DNA from: Mucilaginibacter inviolabilis
GTDB taxonomy: Bacteria > Bacteroidota > Bacteroidia > Sphingobacteriales > Sphingobacteriaceae
Direction: 5' to 3'
Assembly: GCF_011089895.1 (NCBI RefSeq)
Contig: NZ_JAANAT010000001.1
Coordinates: 2,294,001 to 2,358,000, forward strand
DNA length: 64,000 bases
The notes under the pieces are model-generated. The model was not told where the DNA came from, ran no database searches, and was given only the letters and a program-made list of their open reading frames with translations. Positions 43,575 through 53,251 of this stretch are shown here, one piece after another. Every line of letters starts with the position of its first letter. Positions within the stretch are counted from its first letter, which is position 1. Made by a program: the position numbers and the translations under genes.

Positions 43575-44207
43575 CTATTGGTGTAGCTCGTTGTACAAAG
43601 CGCCCAGATCTATCTTAGAATTGTTTTGTTTTAGCGTTTTGGCAATTTTAGTTAAAAGCTCCTTGGTATCATTAAAGTCTTCACCTTCCAGAACCGGACT
43701 ATTCAAATTTAAAACGTGGGCAAAACATAAGGTACTCAGATTGACTTGCTGCACTGCACGCTTAGACCCAGGCTCCGGTACCTGCTTATTATTCTGAGGA
43801 ACCCTGTAATACCATAGTAAGTAAATTTTATTATTTATATTAACCCATGATTGCTGTAGGTCAGCAATCTCTAATTTCACCTCATTTTTAATATAATCAA
43901 GCTCATATTGTGCATATCCCAGCAACTCGGCCTTTTGTCTTGCCACTGTTGTATCAGTTAAGCTGAGCGCACTGTTTTCGATTAATATATACTGCAGTAC
44001 TTTTTTATCTACTTCGATAACACCGGATTTGTCTAGTGGTTTAATATGTGCCGATACCACATCCAACGTCAGTGAATGCCCTGCGCTGGTATACACTATC
44101 TTCGCACCGTACTTAGTTTCCATTAAAGCAGGTTTGAATTGTTCGGCGGTTTGCGCTGCCAGCTTACCGGCACAAAGTATAAGCAATAGTAAAATTGAGG
44201 CCCGCAT
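43575..44207 (-). CDS. Secreted hypothetical protein
   Basis: 210 residues from the ATG at 44207; the frame extends to 44258 but that part overlaps the gdh terminator. A signal peptide (MRASILLLLILCAGKLAAQ) is followed by an unassigned mature domain with mixed strands and helices (ALMETKYGAKIVYTSAGH..., LLTKIAKTLKQNNSKID). I recognise no family. It has a TACTTTTG box 18 nt upstream, inside the gdh terminator region. Confidence 0.7.
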   Translation of the reverse strand: MRASILLLLILCAGKLAAQTAEQFKPALMETKYGAKIVYTSAGHSLTLDVVSAHIKPLDKSGVIEVDKKVLQYILIENSALSLTDTTVARQKAELLGYAQYELDYIKNEVKLEIADLQQSWVNINNKIYLLWYYRVPQNNKQVPEPGSKRAVQQVNLSTLCFAHVLNLNSPVLEGEDFNDTKELLTKIAKTLKQNNSKIDLGALYNELHQ

Positions 44208-44225
44208 AAGGTTATAGATTATGGC

Positions 44226-44233
44226 CAAAAGTA
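44226..44233 (-). promoter_or_regulatory. Bacteroidota -7 box of the 43575-44207 gene
   Basis: The minus strand reads TACTTTTG, full match to TAnnTTTG, 18 nt before the ATG at 44207. Confidence 0.5.
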
Positions 44234-44238
44234 AAACA

Positions 44239-44276
44239 AAAAAGGGCAGATCTTTCAATCCGCCCTTTTTTGTTTT
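44239..44276 (-). terminator. Terminator of gdh
   Basis: AAAAAGGGC pairs with GCCCTTTTT around a 14-nt loop, with T-rich sequence following on the minus strand. Confidence 0.82.
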
Positions 44277-44289
44277 TACATATTTTTAT

Positions 44290-45726
44290 TTACGGCCAAA
44301 CACCAAGGTTTTGGTATGATACGGCTATTTTGTTGATAGCGCCTACCATGGCTGCGTTACGCAGGGTTTCAATTTTTGGGTTGCTTTTGTATATCTCTCT
44401 GATCTCGTGATATGAGCGGATCATGGTATCTTCCAGTCCGGAGTTTACCAGTTCCAGTTCAGATGCGCCTTTGATAATGGTTGAACGCTGCATTGGTGTT
44501 AATGATGTACCGGTAATACCTTCTACCATGTTTACCAGGTTAAGATTGGAGTTTTCTTCAAACCTGCGGTTCATACGACCAAAAGCTACGTGGCTCAGGT
44601 TTTTTAACCATTCAAAGTAAGATACGGTTACACCGCCGGCATTAGCATACATATCCGGGATGATCAAACCACCATTAGCATAAAATATGGCCTCGGCTTC
44701 TGGTGTTGTTGGACCGTTGGCGCCTTCGGCGATAATCTTTGCCTGTATATTGCGAATGTTATATTCAGTGATCTGGTTTTCTAAAGCGGCTGGTACCAGG
44801 ATATCGCATGGTTGCTCCAGTCCTTCCATAGTGTTGGTAAACTCGCGCAGGGCACCTGCATAACCTAAAATAGAGCCGGTTGCTTTACGGTGCTGGAAAA
44901 CAGCCTCAATGTCAAGTCCGTCTTCATTATAGATAGCACCTTCAAATTCGCACAGGCCTACAATGATGGCACCAAACTCAGCCAAAAATTTAGCCGAATA
45001 ATAGCCCACATTACCTAAACCTTGTACAATTACTCTTTTACCTGCTAAACCCGGCAGCAAGCCCAGTTTTTGCATATCCTCGCCAACGCTTACACACTCG
45101 CGGATGGCAATTGCCACACCACGACCGGTTGCCTCACGGCGACCAGCGATACCATGTAGCGCAATAGGTTTACCGGTTACAGCACCCATAGCATCCAGCT
45201 GGCCTGGGTTCATGGTAGCATAGGTATCAGCTATCCAGCTCATTTCGCGCTCGCCAGATCCATAATCCGGAGCAGGTACGTCAATGCTGGGGCCAATAAA
45301 GTTTTTCTTAATTAATTCCACAGTATAACGGCGGGTAATATTTTCCAGCTCGCTTACGGTGTAGTTTTTAGGGTTTATTTTGATACCGCCTTTGGCACCA
45401 CCAAAAGGTACGTTAACAATGGCGCATTTGTAAGTCATTAAAGCGGCCAGTGCCATTACCTCATCCTCATTCACCATTTCGCTGTAGCGGATACCGCCTT
45501 TGGTTGGCGATTGATGATGTGAGTGCTCTACCCTCCACGCGTCGATCACCTCAAAACCATTACCCCTACGGATAGGGAAACGGAAACGATAAACACTGTT
45601 ACATGATTTGATCTGGTCTAACAAACCAGCATCGTGTTTGGTAAACTGCGCTGCGTAATCGAAGTTTTTACATACGTCGCCAAAGAAATGGGTATCCTGA
45701 TCAGCGACTAAAATATTCGTAGCCAT
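44290..45726 (-). CDS. gdhA: Glu/Leu/Phe/Val dehydrogenase
   Basis: 478 residues. [14 protein letters not shown] carries the catalytic Lys. [16 protein letters not shown] follows, then [11 protein letters not shown] and the NAD(P)-binding [15 protein letters not shown]. The Gly-rich [12 protein letters not shown] segment is typical of glutamate dehydrogenases. It interconverts glutamate and 2-oxoglutarate with ammonia. It lies inside the ccm region between ccmD and ccmE, an arrangement also seen in other Bacteroidota. Confidence 0.95.
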   Translation of the reverse strand: MATNILVADQDTHFFGDVCKNFDYAAQFTKHDAGLLDQIKSCNSVYRFRFPIRRGNGFEVIDAWRVEHSHHQSPTKGGIRYSEMVNEDEVMALAALMTYKCAIVNVPFGGAKGGIKINPKNYTVSELENITRRYTVELIKKNFIGPSIDVPAPDYGSGEREMSWIADTYATMNPGQLDAMGAVTGKPIALHGIAGRREATGRGVAIAIRECVSVGEDMQKLGLLPGLAGKRVIVQGLGNVGYYSAKFLAEFGAIIVGLCEFEGAIYNEDGLDIEAVFQHRKATGSILGYAGALREFTNTMEGLEQPCDILVPAALENQITEYNIRNIQAKIIAEGANGPTTPEAEAIFYANGGLIIPDMYANAGGVTVSYFEWLKNLSHVAFGRMNRRFEENSNLNLVNMVEGITGTSLTPMQRSTIIKGASELELVNSGLEDTMIRSYHEIREIYKSNPKIETLRNAAMVGAINKIAVSYQNLGVWP

Positions 45727-45878
45727 AATTGTTATATAAATATTAAACTCTTAAAAAAGTGCACAAATTTGGTACAATTTTTATCAATATCGCAAATATT
45801 TTATTGTTAGTGTTTCAAATACACCTTATAACAACGGTACAAAAACCAAGTTTAAACAAGATAGGCAAATTATTTGAA

Positions 45879-46088
45879 CTATTTTTCCTTTTCGATTTTT
45901 TTTAATCGACGGTCCATCGAGAACAGATAAAGGGCCAATCCGGCAAAAATAATGGCTATGGTAAGTACTACAACGTATATTTTACCAGAGCTGCGCAAGG
46001 TGTCGGCCATTTCAACCTGCTGCGCTTGTTGTGCCATAACAGCAGTACAACTAATGAGCAGCAATAACGAAAAGATCAATTTCTTCAT
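45879..46088 (-). CDS. ccmD: CcmD family protein
   Basis: 69 residues from the ATG at 46088, one base after the ccmC stop. A signal-like N-terminus (KKLIFSLLLLISCTAVMA) is followed by SSGKIYVVVLTIAIIFAGLALYLFSMDRRLKKIEKEK, the CcmD-like single helix with a basic end. CcmD helps release holo-CcmE from CcmC and the ABC exporter. Very tight spacing supports translational coupling with ccmC. Confidence 0.85.
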   Translation of the reverse strand: MKKLIFSLLLLISCTAVMAQQAQQVEMADTLRSSGKIYVVVLTIAIIFAGLALYLFSMDRRLKKIEKEK

Positions 46089-46089
46089 A

Positions 46090-46761
46090 TTAATTGTCAT
46101 TCTTTTTATTCTCAACTAAACGGATACGGTAACGGAGCGTAGCTATCCACAAGGCTATAAAGCTCCAGCCTAGCAAGGCCGGGTAAAAGGCTATCTTCAT
46201 ACCATTATCCAGGTCATATTTTCCAAACGCGGGGTTACCACCACTTCCAGGATGCAGGGAGTCTGTCATCCGAGGTAAAATAAATATCAGCACAATCATG
46301 ATCGGGAAAGCGAAAATGTTGTAAATGGCCGATATTTTAGCACGCTTTTGCTCCTCATCTATCGAGTTGCGTAAAACGATGTAAGCACAGTACAGCAGAA
46401 AAGCTATTGCAGCGCTGTTTTGTTTAGGGTCACCGCTCCAGAACTCGCCCCAGGTGTATTTCGCCCACAGCATCCCGGTTACCAACCCAAGCGCATAAAA
46501 CAGTAAGCCGGTGTTAACACATTCCACAGCTGCCAGGTCATGCTCCTCTTTACCAGAGCTTAAATATTTAATACTGAAATATACCGATACCACAAACACC
46601 GTGAGCATGCCCATCCACATGGGTACGTGAAAATATAAATTACGGATGGTTTCGTGAATGATCTGCAGGCGCGGTACCTTAAATAATAAACCGGTTATAA
46701 AGGTGGATAAAACCATTAAAACGGCTATCACTTTCCACCATGTTTGATAAATAAACTTCAT
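46090..46761 (-). CDS. ccmC: Heme exporter/handler CcmC
   Basis: 223 residues and six hydrophobic helices. FHVPMWMGMLTVF marks the second helix with a conserved His. The WWD-like loop is WGEFWSGDPKQNSA, with a variant sequence. SLHPGSGGNPAFGKYD lies in the last outer loop. CcmC loads heme onto CcmE. A TAnnTTTG box lies 13 nt upstream; ccmD follows. Confidence 0.9.
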   Translation of the reverse strand: MKFIYQTWWKVIAVLMVLSTFITGLLFKVPRLQIIHETIRNLYFHVPMWMGMLTVFVVSVYFSIKYLSSGKEEHDLAAVECVNTGLLFYALGLVTGMLWAKYTWGEFWSGDPKQNSAAIAFLLYCAYIVLRNSIDEEQKRAKISAIYNIFAFPIMIVLIFILPRMTDSLHPGSGGNPAFGKYDLDNGMKIAFYPALLGWSFIALWIATLRYRIRLVENKKNDN

Positions 46762-46774
46762 ATTGATTGATGGG

Positions 46775-46782
46775 CAAATGTA
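46775..46782 (-). promoter_or_regulatory. Bacteroidota -7 box of ccmC
   Basis: The minus strand reads TACATTTG, full match to TAnnTTTG, 13 nt before the ATG at 46761. Confidence 0.5.
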
Positions 46783-46930
46783 GTTATTTTGTATTAGTTC
46801 ATTGGTATTATTGGCTCATTAGTTCATTGGGTCTTTTGCTAAGGTTTTTTACCTTCTTTAAAGTGTTTTTGCAAACAGGCAGTGAAACCGGCCTATTATC
46901 AACATATAAGATTCTACCCCTCCAGGTATA

Positions 46931-46963
46931 AAAAATGCGCTCCGTATCTCAATCCGGAACGCA
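46931..46963 (-). terminator. Terminator of the AraC-permease fusion gene
   Basis: TGCGCTCCG (46936-46944) pairs with CGGAACGCA (46955-46963), with one G-U pair, and six T follow on the minus strand. Confidence 0.8.
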
Positions 46964-47040
46964 CCACATCAAATGTGTCAACTAAACCTCAGATCTCACC
47001 TTATTGACCCAAGCTCTTTACTGCAAAAGCAGCTTTTATA

Positions 47041-50000
47041 TTATTCGCTTCTCAAACTTTTCACCGGATTTTCTTTTGCTGCTTTTATGGCCTGGAAACT
47101 TATAGTTGCCAGGGCAATAATTGTTGCAACAAGGCCGCCTGCAGCAAATAACCACCAACTCATGTTGATGCGATAAGCATAAGCCTGCAGCCATTGGTGC
47201 ATATAGTACCAGGCAATAGGTGTAGCAACGGCAAAGGCAATGGTTATGAGTATGATAAATTCTTTTGAAAACAAGTAAACAATACTGCCCGCAGAAGCCC
47301 CGAGTACTTTACGAATACCTACTTCTTTTACTCGCTGCACGGCCATAAATGAGGCCAAACCATACAACCCAAGACAGCTAAGAAAAATAGCGATTGCCGC
47401 AAAAATTTTGTACAAAGCGGCTAACTGACTTTCCTGTTTGTAAAAGCTTGCGATTTTATCATCCAAAAACCTGTATTCATAAACATAATCAGGAAATGTT
47501 TGCTCCCATATTTTTTTAATGGACTGCATGGTAGAAGAAATATTTGAGGTAGTCAGTTTTATGGCAACCTCACGGTACATGGTAATATTGGTAGCAATAA
47601 GCAATGGTGCCACAGTATTACGTAAAGACCTGTCGTTAAAATCTTTCACTACGCCAACAACAGGGCATTTTATCACGCCACCCAATATGCTTACTTCTTT
47701 ATTCAAAATATCTTCCGGTTTTTTAAGCCCCAGACTTTTTACGAATGATTCATTCACCAAAAACTCTCTTGTCCAATCAGAAGCTTGCAAATTTCTTCCG
47801 GCTACCAGCTGCAATTTATAAGTAGGCACATAACCTTCGTCGGCAAATTTTGTAATAGCCTGAAAATCTTCATCTTTTATTGCGTGGTCAAACTTCAATT
47901 TGGTAAACATATTATTATCATCTTCAACCGGCGTATTGGAATTAAAACTTACCGTCTTCACACCATTTACCTGCAATAACTGCTGTTTTAAATAGTCCTG
48001 CTTTTGGCCCGGGCGGTAAGAAACATTTACAATCGCATCTTTATCAAAGCCCAGGGGTTGATCCATGAAATAATCCATTTGCTTTACAATGATGAGTGTT
48101 CCGATAATGAGTGCCTGCGCAATGATGAATTGAAATACCACTAAGCCTCTTCTTAGTGAAATTCCATTCCCGGCATTTGCTGCGAGTTTACTCTTTAAAG
48201 CATTAACAGGATTGAATCTTGATAAAACCAGTGCAGGATAGAAACCGGCAAGCGCAGTTACCAAAATGGTTACCATCAAAAGAAATAAAATAATCGCGGG
48301 ATTGCTGAATATGTTGAATGAAAGTGAAAGTTCCAAAAGTTGGCTTACAGATGGTAAGGCCAATATGGTAATAACCGCGGCAAGCACAACTGCGCTTACA
48401 ACTATTAAAAATGTTTCAACAATGAACTGTATCTGCAATTGAGATTTACTGCTTCCCAAAACTTTTCTTACTCCAACCTCTTTTGCACGGTTAACGGCTT
48501 GCGCGGTTGAAAGATTTATAAAATTTACACAGGCAATTAACAAGATGAATGCGGCAATTACCCACAATACATTAAGCAATTGATGACTGATGGTTTTGTT
48601 GCTGTAATTGCCGGCTTCTGCATCATAATGCACCGCGCTTATTGATTGTATAACCTGGCTATCCTTATTACCCTCAGGTGCCACCTTTTGTGAGTAGGTT
48701 CTTAATTGCTGATTAAAATGATCGGCAGATATATTTGGAGGCAACAAAACATAGCAACCAAAATCAGGCGCTGTTTCATTTAACCCTGGTTGTTGAAACC
48801 CGTATTCTTTATCACCGGTAAAATCGGTTCCATAGGCAACCACCAATTTTAGCTGAAAATCTGTATTTGCCGGGATAGTTGCCAGAATGCCGGAAACCTT
48901 CAGCGCTCTTGCCGGAAACTGGAATAACCCTGCACCAATGCTATAATACCCTGTTATTTTAATGGTTTTACCCATTGCCATTTTCCAATCGCCAAAATAT
49001 TTTTCTGCTATCTCTTTAGTAAGCAATACGTTGTCCGGATCCTTTAACGACTCATATGAACCGGCAAGCAGCGGAAAATCAAACATTTTAAAAAATGAAG
49101 GCGCTGTATAAAACACACCGCTTTGTTCTTTAAAATTCTTTACAGGAGTTCCATTAGCATCAACTATTTGTAACTCATCATTGTGGCTGGCATAAACCGG
49201 AGTTACCTGTTCTAATTCGGGAAAAGCCGTTTTCAGTTCTGCCGGTATTGGAAAAGGAACATTTTTAGCATAAGAAATAGTTGCTGCATCTGCATGATGA
49301 TATTCGGTTAACACCCGGTAAATGCGATCTCTTTTAGAGTGAAAACCATCAAAACTTGTTTGATATTGTATAATAATAAATATCACCATGCAAACGGTAA
49401 TACCAACAGCCAAACCTGTAACGTTAATAACAGTATAGCTTTTATTCCGCACCAGATTGCGCCACGAAATTTTCAAATAATTCCTAAACATATAATTGCC
49501 GTTTAATTTTTCATGAGCCCATTTAAAAAGGGTTTCACGATGCAATATTACCGGCGCCAATTGGGATTGACTTCCCAACTTATAAGATGGGTACTCTTTT
49601 TTCAGGTCATTTTTATATTCCAGCGGACTTTTCCCGGTTATTTGTTTAAAAATGCGATTAAATGTGCTTTGAGAGTTGAAACCTGATTCATATGCAATGC
49701 CCAGAAGAGTGAGGTGATCAAAAGCGGGGTCCTTCATTTTTCGGGTCACCGCCTGTACGCGATATTCATTGATGAAATCATTGAAGCTTTTTTTAAGCAC
49801 CGTATTGATGATGCGGGATAATTCATGGGTAGTCATCTCCAGCTTTTCAGCCAATGAGTTTAAGCTTAGTTCCGGGTCCAGATAATACAGATTGGCTTGC
49901 ACAGCTCTCTTTAACCAAATACCCTTTTGCCTGATTTCCGCCGGAAGCGCCGGTTTTAAAAACAAGGGAGCCTCGGCCAGCGCGCCAACCTCCCGTCGTA

Positions 50001-50736
50001 AAAAGGCTACTGCCCCTATCCAGATAGTCATTATCGCTAAAAGGATATACAAGGGATAGTACGCATGTATACTTAATTGATAATGGTAATAAAAATAATC
50101 TATCGCTGTAAAAGGTATCCACAATAACCATAACAGGCCTAAACCTATCAATAAATTGTGCAGCCACCGCAGTTCGTACCGGTACCTGTCGTTCCCGTTA
50201 AATTTCAGGTCCCGATAAAAGCGTTCTATCAGCCTAAGGGATACGTACAAGTAGATACTGACCGAAATAAATGTGAGCAATTGTAATATAGGATTCAGCA
50301 GATGAAAGGTTGGCGTTTCATCAATAGCAGCACCGGTTTTTAGACTGTCCATGACTTCCAGCCCCTGGGCAGTCAATTCCAGCAGCAGGGGGCTAAAATG
50401 CAACAGATCATTCGATCGGAATTTATATTCGGGCCGGGTTATTTTGAGAACATAAAAAAAGATCAATGGACCAAATGCCAGCGAAAACCGAAGCGGCAAC
50501 CAGCTCCAATGAGAAAAATAGGCTTCAAGACCGATATCCTTACCCAGTAAGCCAAGCAGCCACAGTACCATTACAACCAGGGCCAAACTTAAAAAACGAT
50601 TTGCAGCCCGGTTGATCTTTTTGGCAAATCCTAATTGCAGCGCAAAACAAAGCCCAATAAATATCGCACCCAGAAAGGCCAGGTCATACAGGTTTATATG
50701 AAGTGTATATGTATTCAAGTAAACTAAATAATGCAA
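47041..50736 (-). CDS. Fusion of a membrane AraC-type regulator and a MacB/FtsX-type permease
   Basis: One continuous 1231-residue frame. Residues 15-245 hold six or seven hydrophobic helices. Residues 273-378 are an AraC helix-turn-helix pair (LSLNSLAEKLEMTTHELSRI and LTLLGIAYESGFNSQSTFNR). After a 37-residue linker, Met416 begins a complete ABC permease of 816 residues (MFRNYLKISWRNLVRNKSYT..., two FtsX repeats with VKEVGIRKVLGAS). Each half alone is a known Bacteroidota protein; the junction has no stop. No ATG exists at the 5' end: a stop precedes TTG 50736, and TTG 50718 is another choice. No ATPase gene is adjacent. It has its own terminator. Confidence 0.9.
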   Translation of the reverse strand: MHYLVYLNTYTLHINLYDLAFLGAIFIGLCFALQLGFAKKINRAANRFLSLALVVMVLWLLGLLGKDIGLEAYFSHWSWLPLRFSLAFGPLIFFYVLKITRPEYKFRSNDLLHFSPLLLELTAQGLEVMDSLKTGAAIDETPTFHLLNPILQLLTFISVSIYLYVSLRLIERFYRDLKFNGNDRYRYELRWLHNLLIGLGLLWLLWIPFTAIDYFYYHYQLSIHAYYPLYILLAIMTIWIGAVAFLRREVGALAEAPLFLKPALPAEIRQKGIWLKRAVQANLYYLDPELSLNSLAEKLEMTTHELSRIINTVLKKSFNDFINEYRVQAVTRKMKDPAFDHLTLLGIAYESGFNSQSTFNRIFKQITGKSPLEYKNDLKKEYPSYKLGSQSQLAPVILHRETLFKWAHEKLNGNYMFRNYLKISWRNLVRNKSYTVINVTGLAVGITVCMVIFIIIQYQTSFDGFHSKRDRIYRVLTEYHHADAATISYAKNVPFPIPAELKTAFPELEQVTPVYASHNDELQIVDANGTPVKNFKEQSGVFYTAPSFFKMFDFPLLAGSYESLKDPDNVLLTKEIAEKYFGDWKMAMGKTIKITGYYSIGAGLFQFPARALKVSGILATIPANTDFQLKLVVAYGTDFTGDKEYGFQQPGLNETAPDFGCYVLLPPNISADHFNQQLRTYSQKVAPEGNKDSQVIQSISAVHYDAEAGNYSNKTISHQLLNVLWVIAAFILLIACVNFINLSTAQAVNRAKEVGVRKVLGSSKSQLQIQFIVETFLIVVSAVVLAAVITILALPSVSQLLELSLSFNIFSNPAIILFLLMVTILVTALAGFYPALVLSRFNPVNALKSKLAANAGNGISLRRGLVVFQFIIAQALIIGTLIIVKQMDYFMDQPLGFDKDAIVNVSYRPGQKQDYLKQQLLQVNGVKTVSFNSNTPVEDDNNMFTKLKFDHAIKDEDFQAITKFADEGYVPTYKLQLVAGRNLQASDWTREFLVNESFVKSLGLKKPEDILNKEVSILGGVIKCPVVGVVKDFNDRSLRNTVAPLLIATNITMYREVAIKLTTSNISSTMQSIKKIWEQTFPDYVYEYRFLDDKIASFYKQESQLAALYKIFAAIAIFLSCLGLYGLASFMAVQRVKEVGIRKVLGASAGSIVYLFSKEFIILITIAFAVATPIAWYYMHQWLQAYAYRINMSWWLFAAGGLVATIIALATISFQAIKAAKENPVKSLRSE

Positions 50737-50807
50737 TCACTGTTCCAAGTTACTAATTTACTGACAGATAGAAAATTGCATTTTATTTACCCTTATTAAA
50801 TGTAACG

Positions 50808-50833
50808 AAACCGAACATTACGCCGTTCGGTTT
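50808..50833 (-). terminator. Hairpin after the carboxypeptidase-regulatory protein gene
   Basis: AAACCGAAC pairs with GTTCGGTTT (9 bp, 8-nt loop). The T run on the minus strand is short, so the terminator role is uncertain. Confidence 0.5.
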
Positions 50834-50863
50834 TAACCGGTACAGGAAACCCAATGAACAACA

Positions 50864-52054
50864 TCAGTCCCCCGGTTCATAATCTACAGGCAGCAGATCG
50901 GCCAGTTTGGCTTTGGACCAGGTGCCTTCATAAAGCGGACTTGGGTTTGATATCACGATACCATTCATATCAAACAAAATATAGGCGCTGGAAAGACTTA
51001 CAATACTGGTTTCAAAGTTGCCCATATCCAACGGACGGTAAACATCTTTAAATTCGGTGGTTTCTTCTTTTTTGGTGTATACTACGTATAACAAATGCGG
51101 AAAAACAACAGCATATATACCTTTATCCTGTGTTTTACGCAATATTTCAATGGATTGATAAGGTGTTCTCACCAGATTTTCCCGGTTCCATTTGGTGAGG
51201 TTACTGAGCCTGTACCAGTTGTTCAGGGAATCACGATTGGGGGCGATGTCCCGATATCTTTTGATTTTTTGCAGTATCAGTCCTTCATCCGGCCGTTCGC
51301 GGTTTAGCATGCGTGTAAAATCATGCGCCTCAAAGCCTTCTTCCTTCAGCCTGTCTTTATATAGCGACCGGTAAAAATGCTGTGCCGAGCCGTAATAAGC
51401 CTGCTCGCGTTTCAATTTCCAGGCTTTCTTTTGCTCTGCCGAACCAGGCAATTCTTCAAACAGGGCTTTACCCGCATACTGTATGGTATGCTCAATAGCA
51501 TCACTTACAAAGTTTTTAAGCAGAAATTTGGTACGATATCCCAGCGCGTGATTCTCTACCACCAGGAACTCATCGCCAGAAGCTTCCAGTTGCTGTTTAT
51601 TGCGGTGATAAATCAGATTAAGGATATGCGGATTAACCACCCGGCAAAGTTTGGAATTTTCGGTAGTACCTATAAACTCGCGCCTAAACTGCTCATAGTT
51701 TTTTTTCCAGTCGGCCGCGCTACTGATCACTACTTCGCGCAGCATCAGTACTTTTTGGGTAAGTTCGATATTGAGTTTCAGCGGTGCACCGCTAACCTGT
51801 ATGGTTTGCGAGAAATCTTCATAACCAACGGTAGTCACTACCAATTCGTACTGACCGGGTTTAACGCCACCAAGAGTAAATGAGCCATCATCAGAGGTAA
51901 CGGTGCCATAAGTAGCATTACTTAAAAACACGCTGGCCCTGGATACCGGATTTTTGCCATTGGCATTAACAATAGTACCGGTAATGGTGGTATTTTGAGC
52001 CATTACCACAAAGGGGCACGCAATAAAAAGAAGGATGATCCAATAAGGCCGCAT
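50864..52054 (-). CDS. Secreted protein with carboxypeptidase-regulatory-like domain
   Basis: 396 residues from the ATG at 52054; the frame from 52069 begins with another ATG. A signal peptide ends near VMAQ. Residues 22-105 form a CarboxypepD_reg-like beta sandwich (ITGTIVNANGKNPVSRASVFL, DDGSFTLGGVKPGQYELVVTTVGY) as found at the start of SusC proteins. The rest is a Tyr-rich domain with HRNKQQLEASGDEFLVVENHALGYR... and NRERPDEGLILQKIKRY, not recognised. No TonB barrel follows. Probably an envelope protein; partner unknown. Confidence 0.82.
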   Translation of the reverse strand: MRPYWIILLFIACPFVVMAQNTTITGTIVNANGKNPVSRASVFLSNATYGTVTSDDGSFTLGGVKPGQYELVVTTVGYEDFSQTIQVSGAPLKLNIELTQKVLMLREVVISSAADWKKNYEQFRREFIGTTENSKLCRVVNPHILNLIYHRNKQQLEASGDEFLVVENHALGYRTKFLLKNFVSDAIEHTIQYAGKALFEELPGSAEQKKAWKLKREQAYYGSAQHFYRSLYKDRLKEEGFEAHDFTRMLNRERPDEGLILQKIKRYRDIAPNRDSLNNWYRLSNLTKWNRENLVRTPYQSIEILRKTQDKGIYAVVFPHLLYVVYTKKEETTEFKDVYRPLDMGNFETSIVSLSSAYILFDMNGIVISNPSPLYEGTWSKAKLADLLPVDYEPGD

Positions 52055-52224
52055 TAATGAGGGATACAATTTTTTTCCAAGGTACTAAAAAACATATTTT
52101 TTATGAACGCTTGATGAAATTGCCAGGCATTTATTTATTGCTACAATAAAGTTACAATGGGTTTTGATTGACGACGTTTTTTTACCTGACCGGCTCTTAT
52201 GTTACTGATCAGATTTATTCCTTA

Positions 52225-52908
52225 TCAATCCCTCCACAAGTATGGGAAAAGCAGAAGCGCAGTGGTGATCACGATGGCATTAATGGCGAACAAAACGCCT
52301 ATATTACCCAGGCTCAAGCTCCTGTCTATCCCGTCCATCGCGTTTTTACTCAGGCGGATAAGTACCAGTATTACCGGTATAATAACCGGAAAACTCAGGA
52401 TAGCCATCAAGGTGCCATTATTACCCGCTTTGGAGGCAATAGCCGATATCATGGTAAACACCGTAGAGAAGCTCAGGCTGCCCAATAACACGGTTAAAAA
52501 GTAAAACAAAGGATCGCCGAGCTTATTATCAAAAAATACCATATATACCAATAAGGCCAGTATACTTAATAAAGCCATCAGTAAAACATTGTATATGGTT
52601 TTTGACAGGATAATAGCCTGCGGACTGGCAATGGAATAATAATATAACAAACGGCTTTTACTCTCCTGCATAAAGCTTTTGGCGATAGCATTAACCGAGG
52701 CAAACAACATAATGATCCAGAACAGCACATTCCACACCACTTTGTACCCGTTGCTGCCGCTAAAACCCGGCGTGAGGTTAAAAGAGATATAGCAAATGAA
52801 TACCGTTGATACCACGTATAACAAAACACCATTAAAAGCATATTTTGACCGCCATTCGAGCAAAATTTCCTTTTTAAGCAGGTACCAGGTTTCGTTAACG
52901 AGTTTCAT
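52225..52908 (-). CDS. ccmB: Heme exporter membrane subunit CcmB
   Basis: 227 residues with six hydrophobic helices. The N-terminus LVNETWYLLKKEILLEWRSKYAFNG and the loop FMQESKSRLLYYYSIASPQAIILSKT match CcmB. It partners with CcmA in ATP-driven release of holo-CcmE. ccmA is not in the window. It is upstream of ccmC in function but separated from it by 5.4 kb of unrelated genes. A TACCTTTG box lies 5 nt before the ATG. Confidence 0.92.
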   Translation of the reverse strand: MKLVNETWYLLKKEILLEWRSKYAFNGVLLYVVSTVFICYISFNLTPGFSGSNGYKVVWNVLFWIIMLFASVNAIAKSFMQESKSRLLYYYSIASPQAIILSKTIYNVLLMALLSILALLVYMVFFDNKLGDPLFYFLTVLLGSLSFSTVFTMISAIASKAGNNGTLMAILSFPVIIPVILVLIRLSKNAMDGIDRSLSLGNIGVLFAINAIVITTALLLFPYLWRD

Positions 52909-52913
52909 GGCGT

Positions 52914-52921
52914 CAAAGGTA
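52914..52921 (-). promoter_or_regulatory. Bacteroidota -7 box of ccmB
   Basis: The minus strand reads TACCTTTG, full match to TAnnTTTG, 5 nt before the ATG at 52908. Confidence 0.5.
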
Positions 52922-53002
52922 ATTATTTGGTTTGTTTGTTTATGGGTTTATCGGTGCATTGGTTTTGCTTGCAGTGACTTATCCCGGTATCTTATAAAAA
53001 AC

Positions 53003-53093
53003 GCGTCATTGCGAGCGTAGCGTGGCAATCCCCAACTTACAGAGACGCTCTGTATATCCGGGATTGCCACGTCGTTCCTCCTCGCAATGACGC
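53003..53093. repeat. Family E interspersed palindrome (copy 3)
   Basis: GCGTCATTGCGAGCGTAGCG at the left pairs with the inverse ends CTCCTCGCAATGACGC. Inner GGCAATCCC and GGGATTGCC are exact inverses. Confidence 0.84.
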
Positions 53094-53251
53094 GAAGGTA
53101 TAAACAGGCTCGCTGTTATACCGTAAAATTCTGTCTTACCAATATCAGAATTGCCCCATACGTTTGCTCAATTGCACCGATTAAATTAAATTTGAAAAAC
53201 AAAATCACATTGCCTCCGGCAATCCTTTATCAACCTGTAAAAATAAATCTC

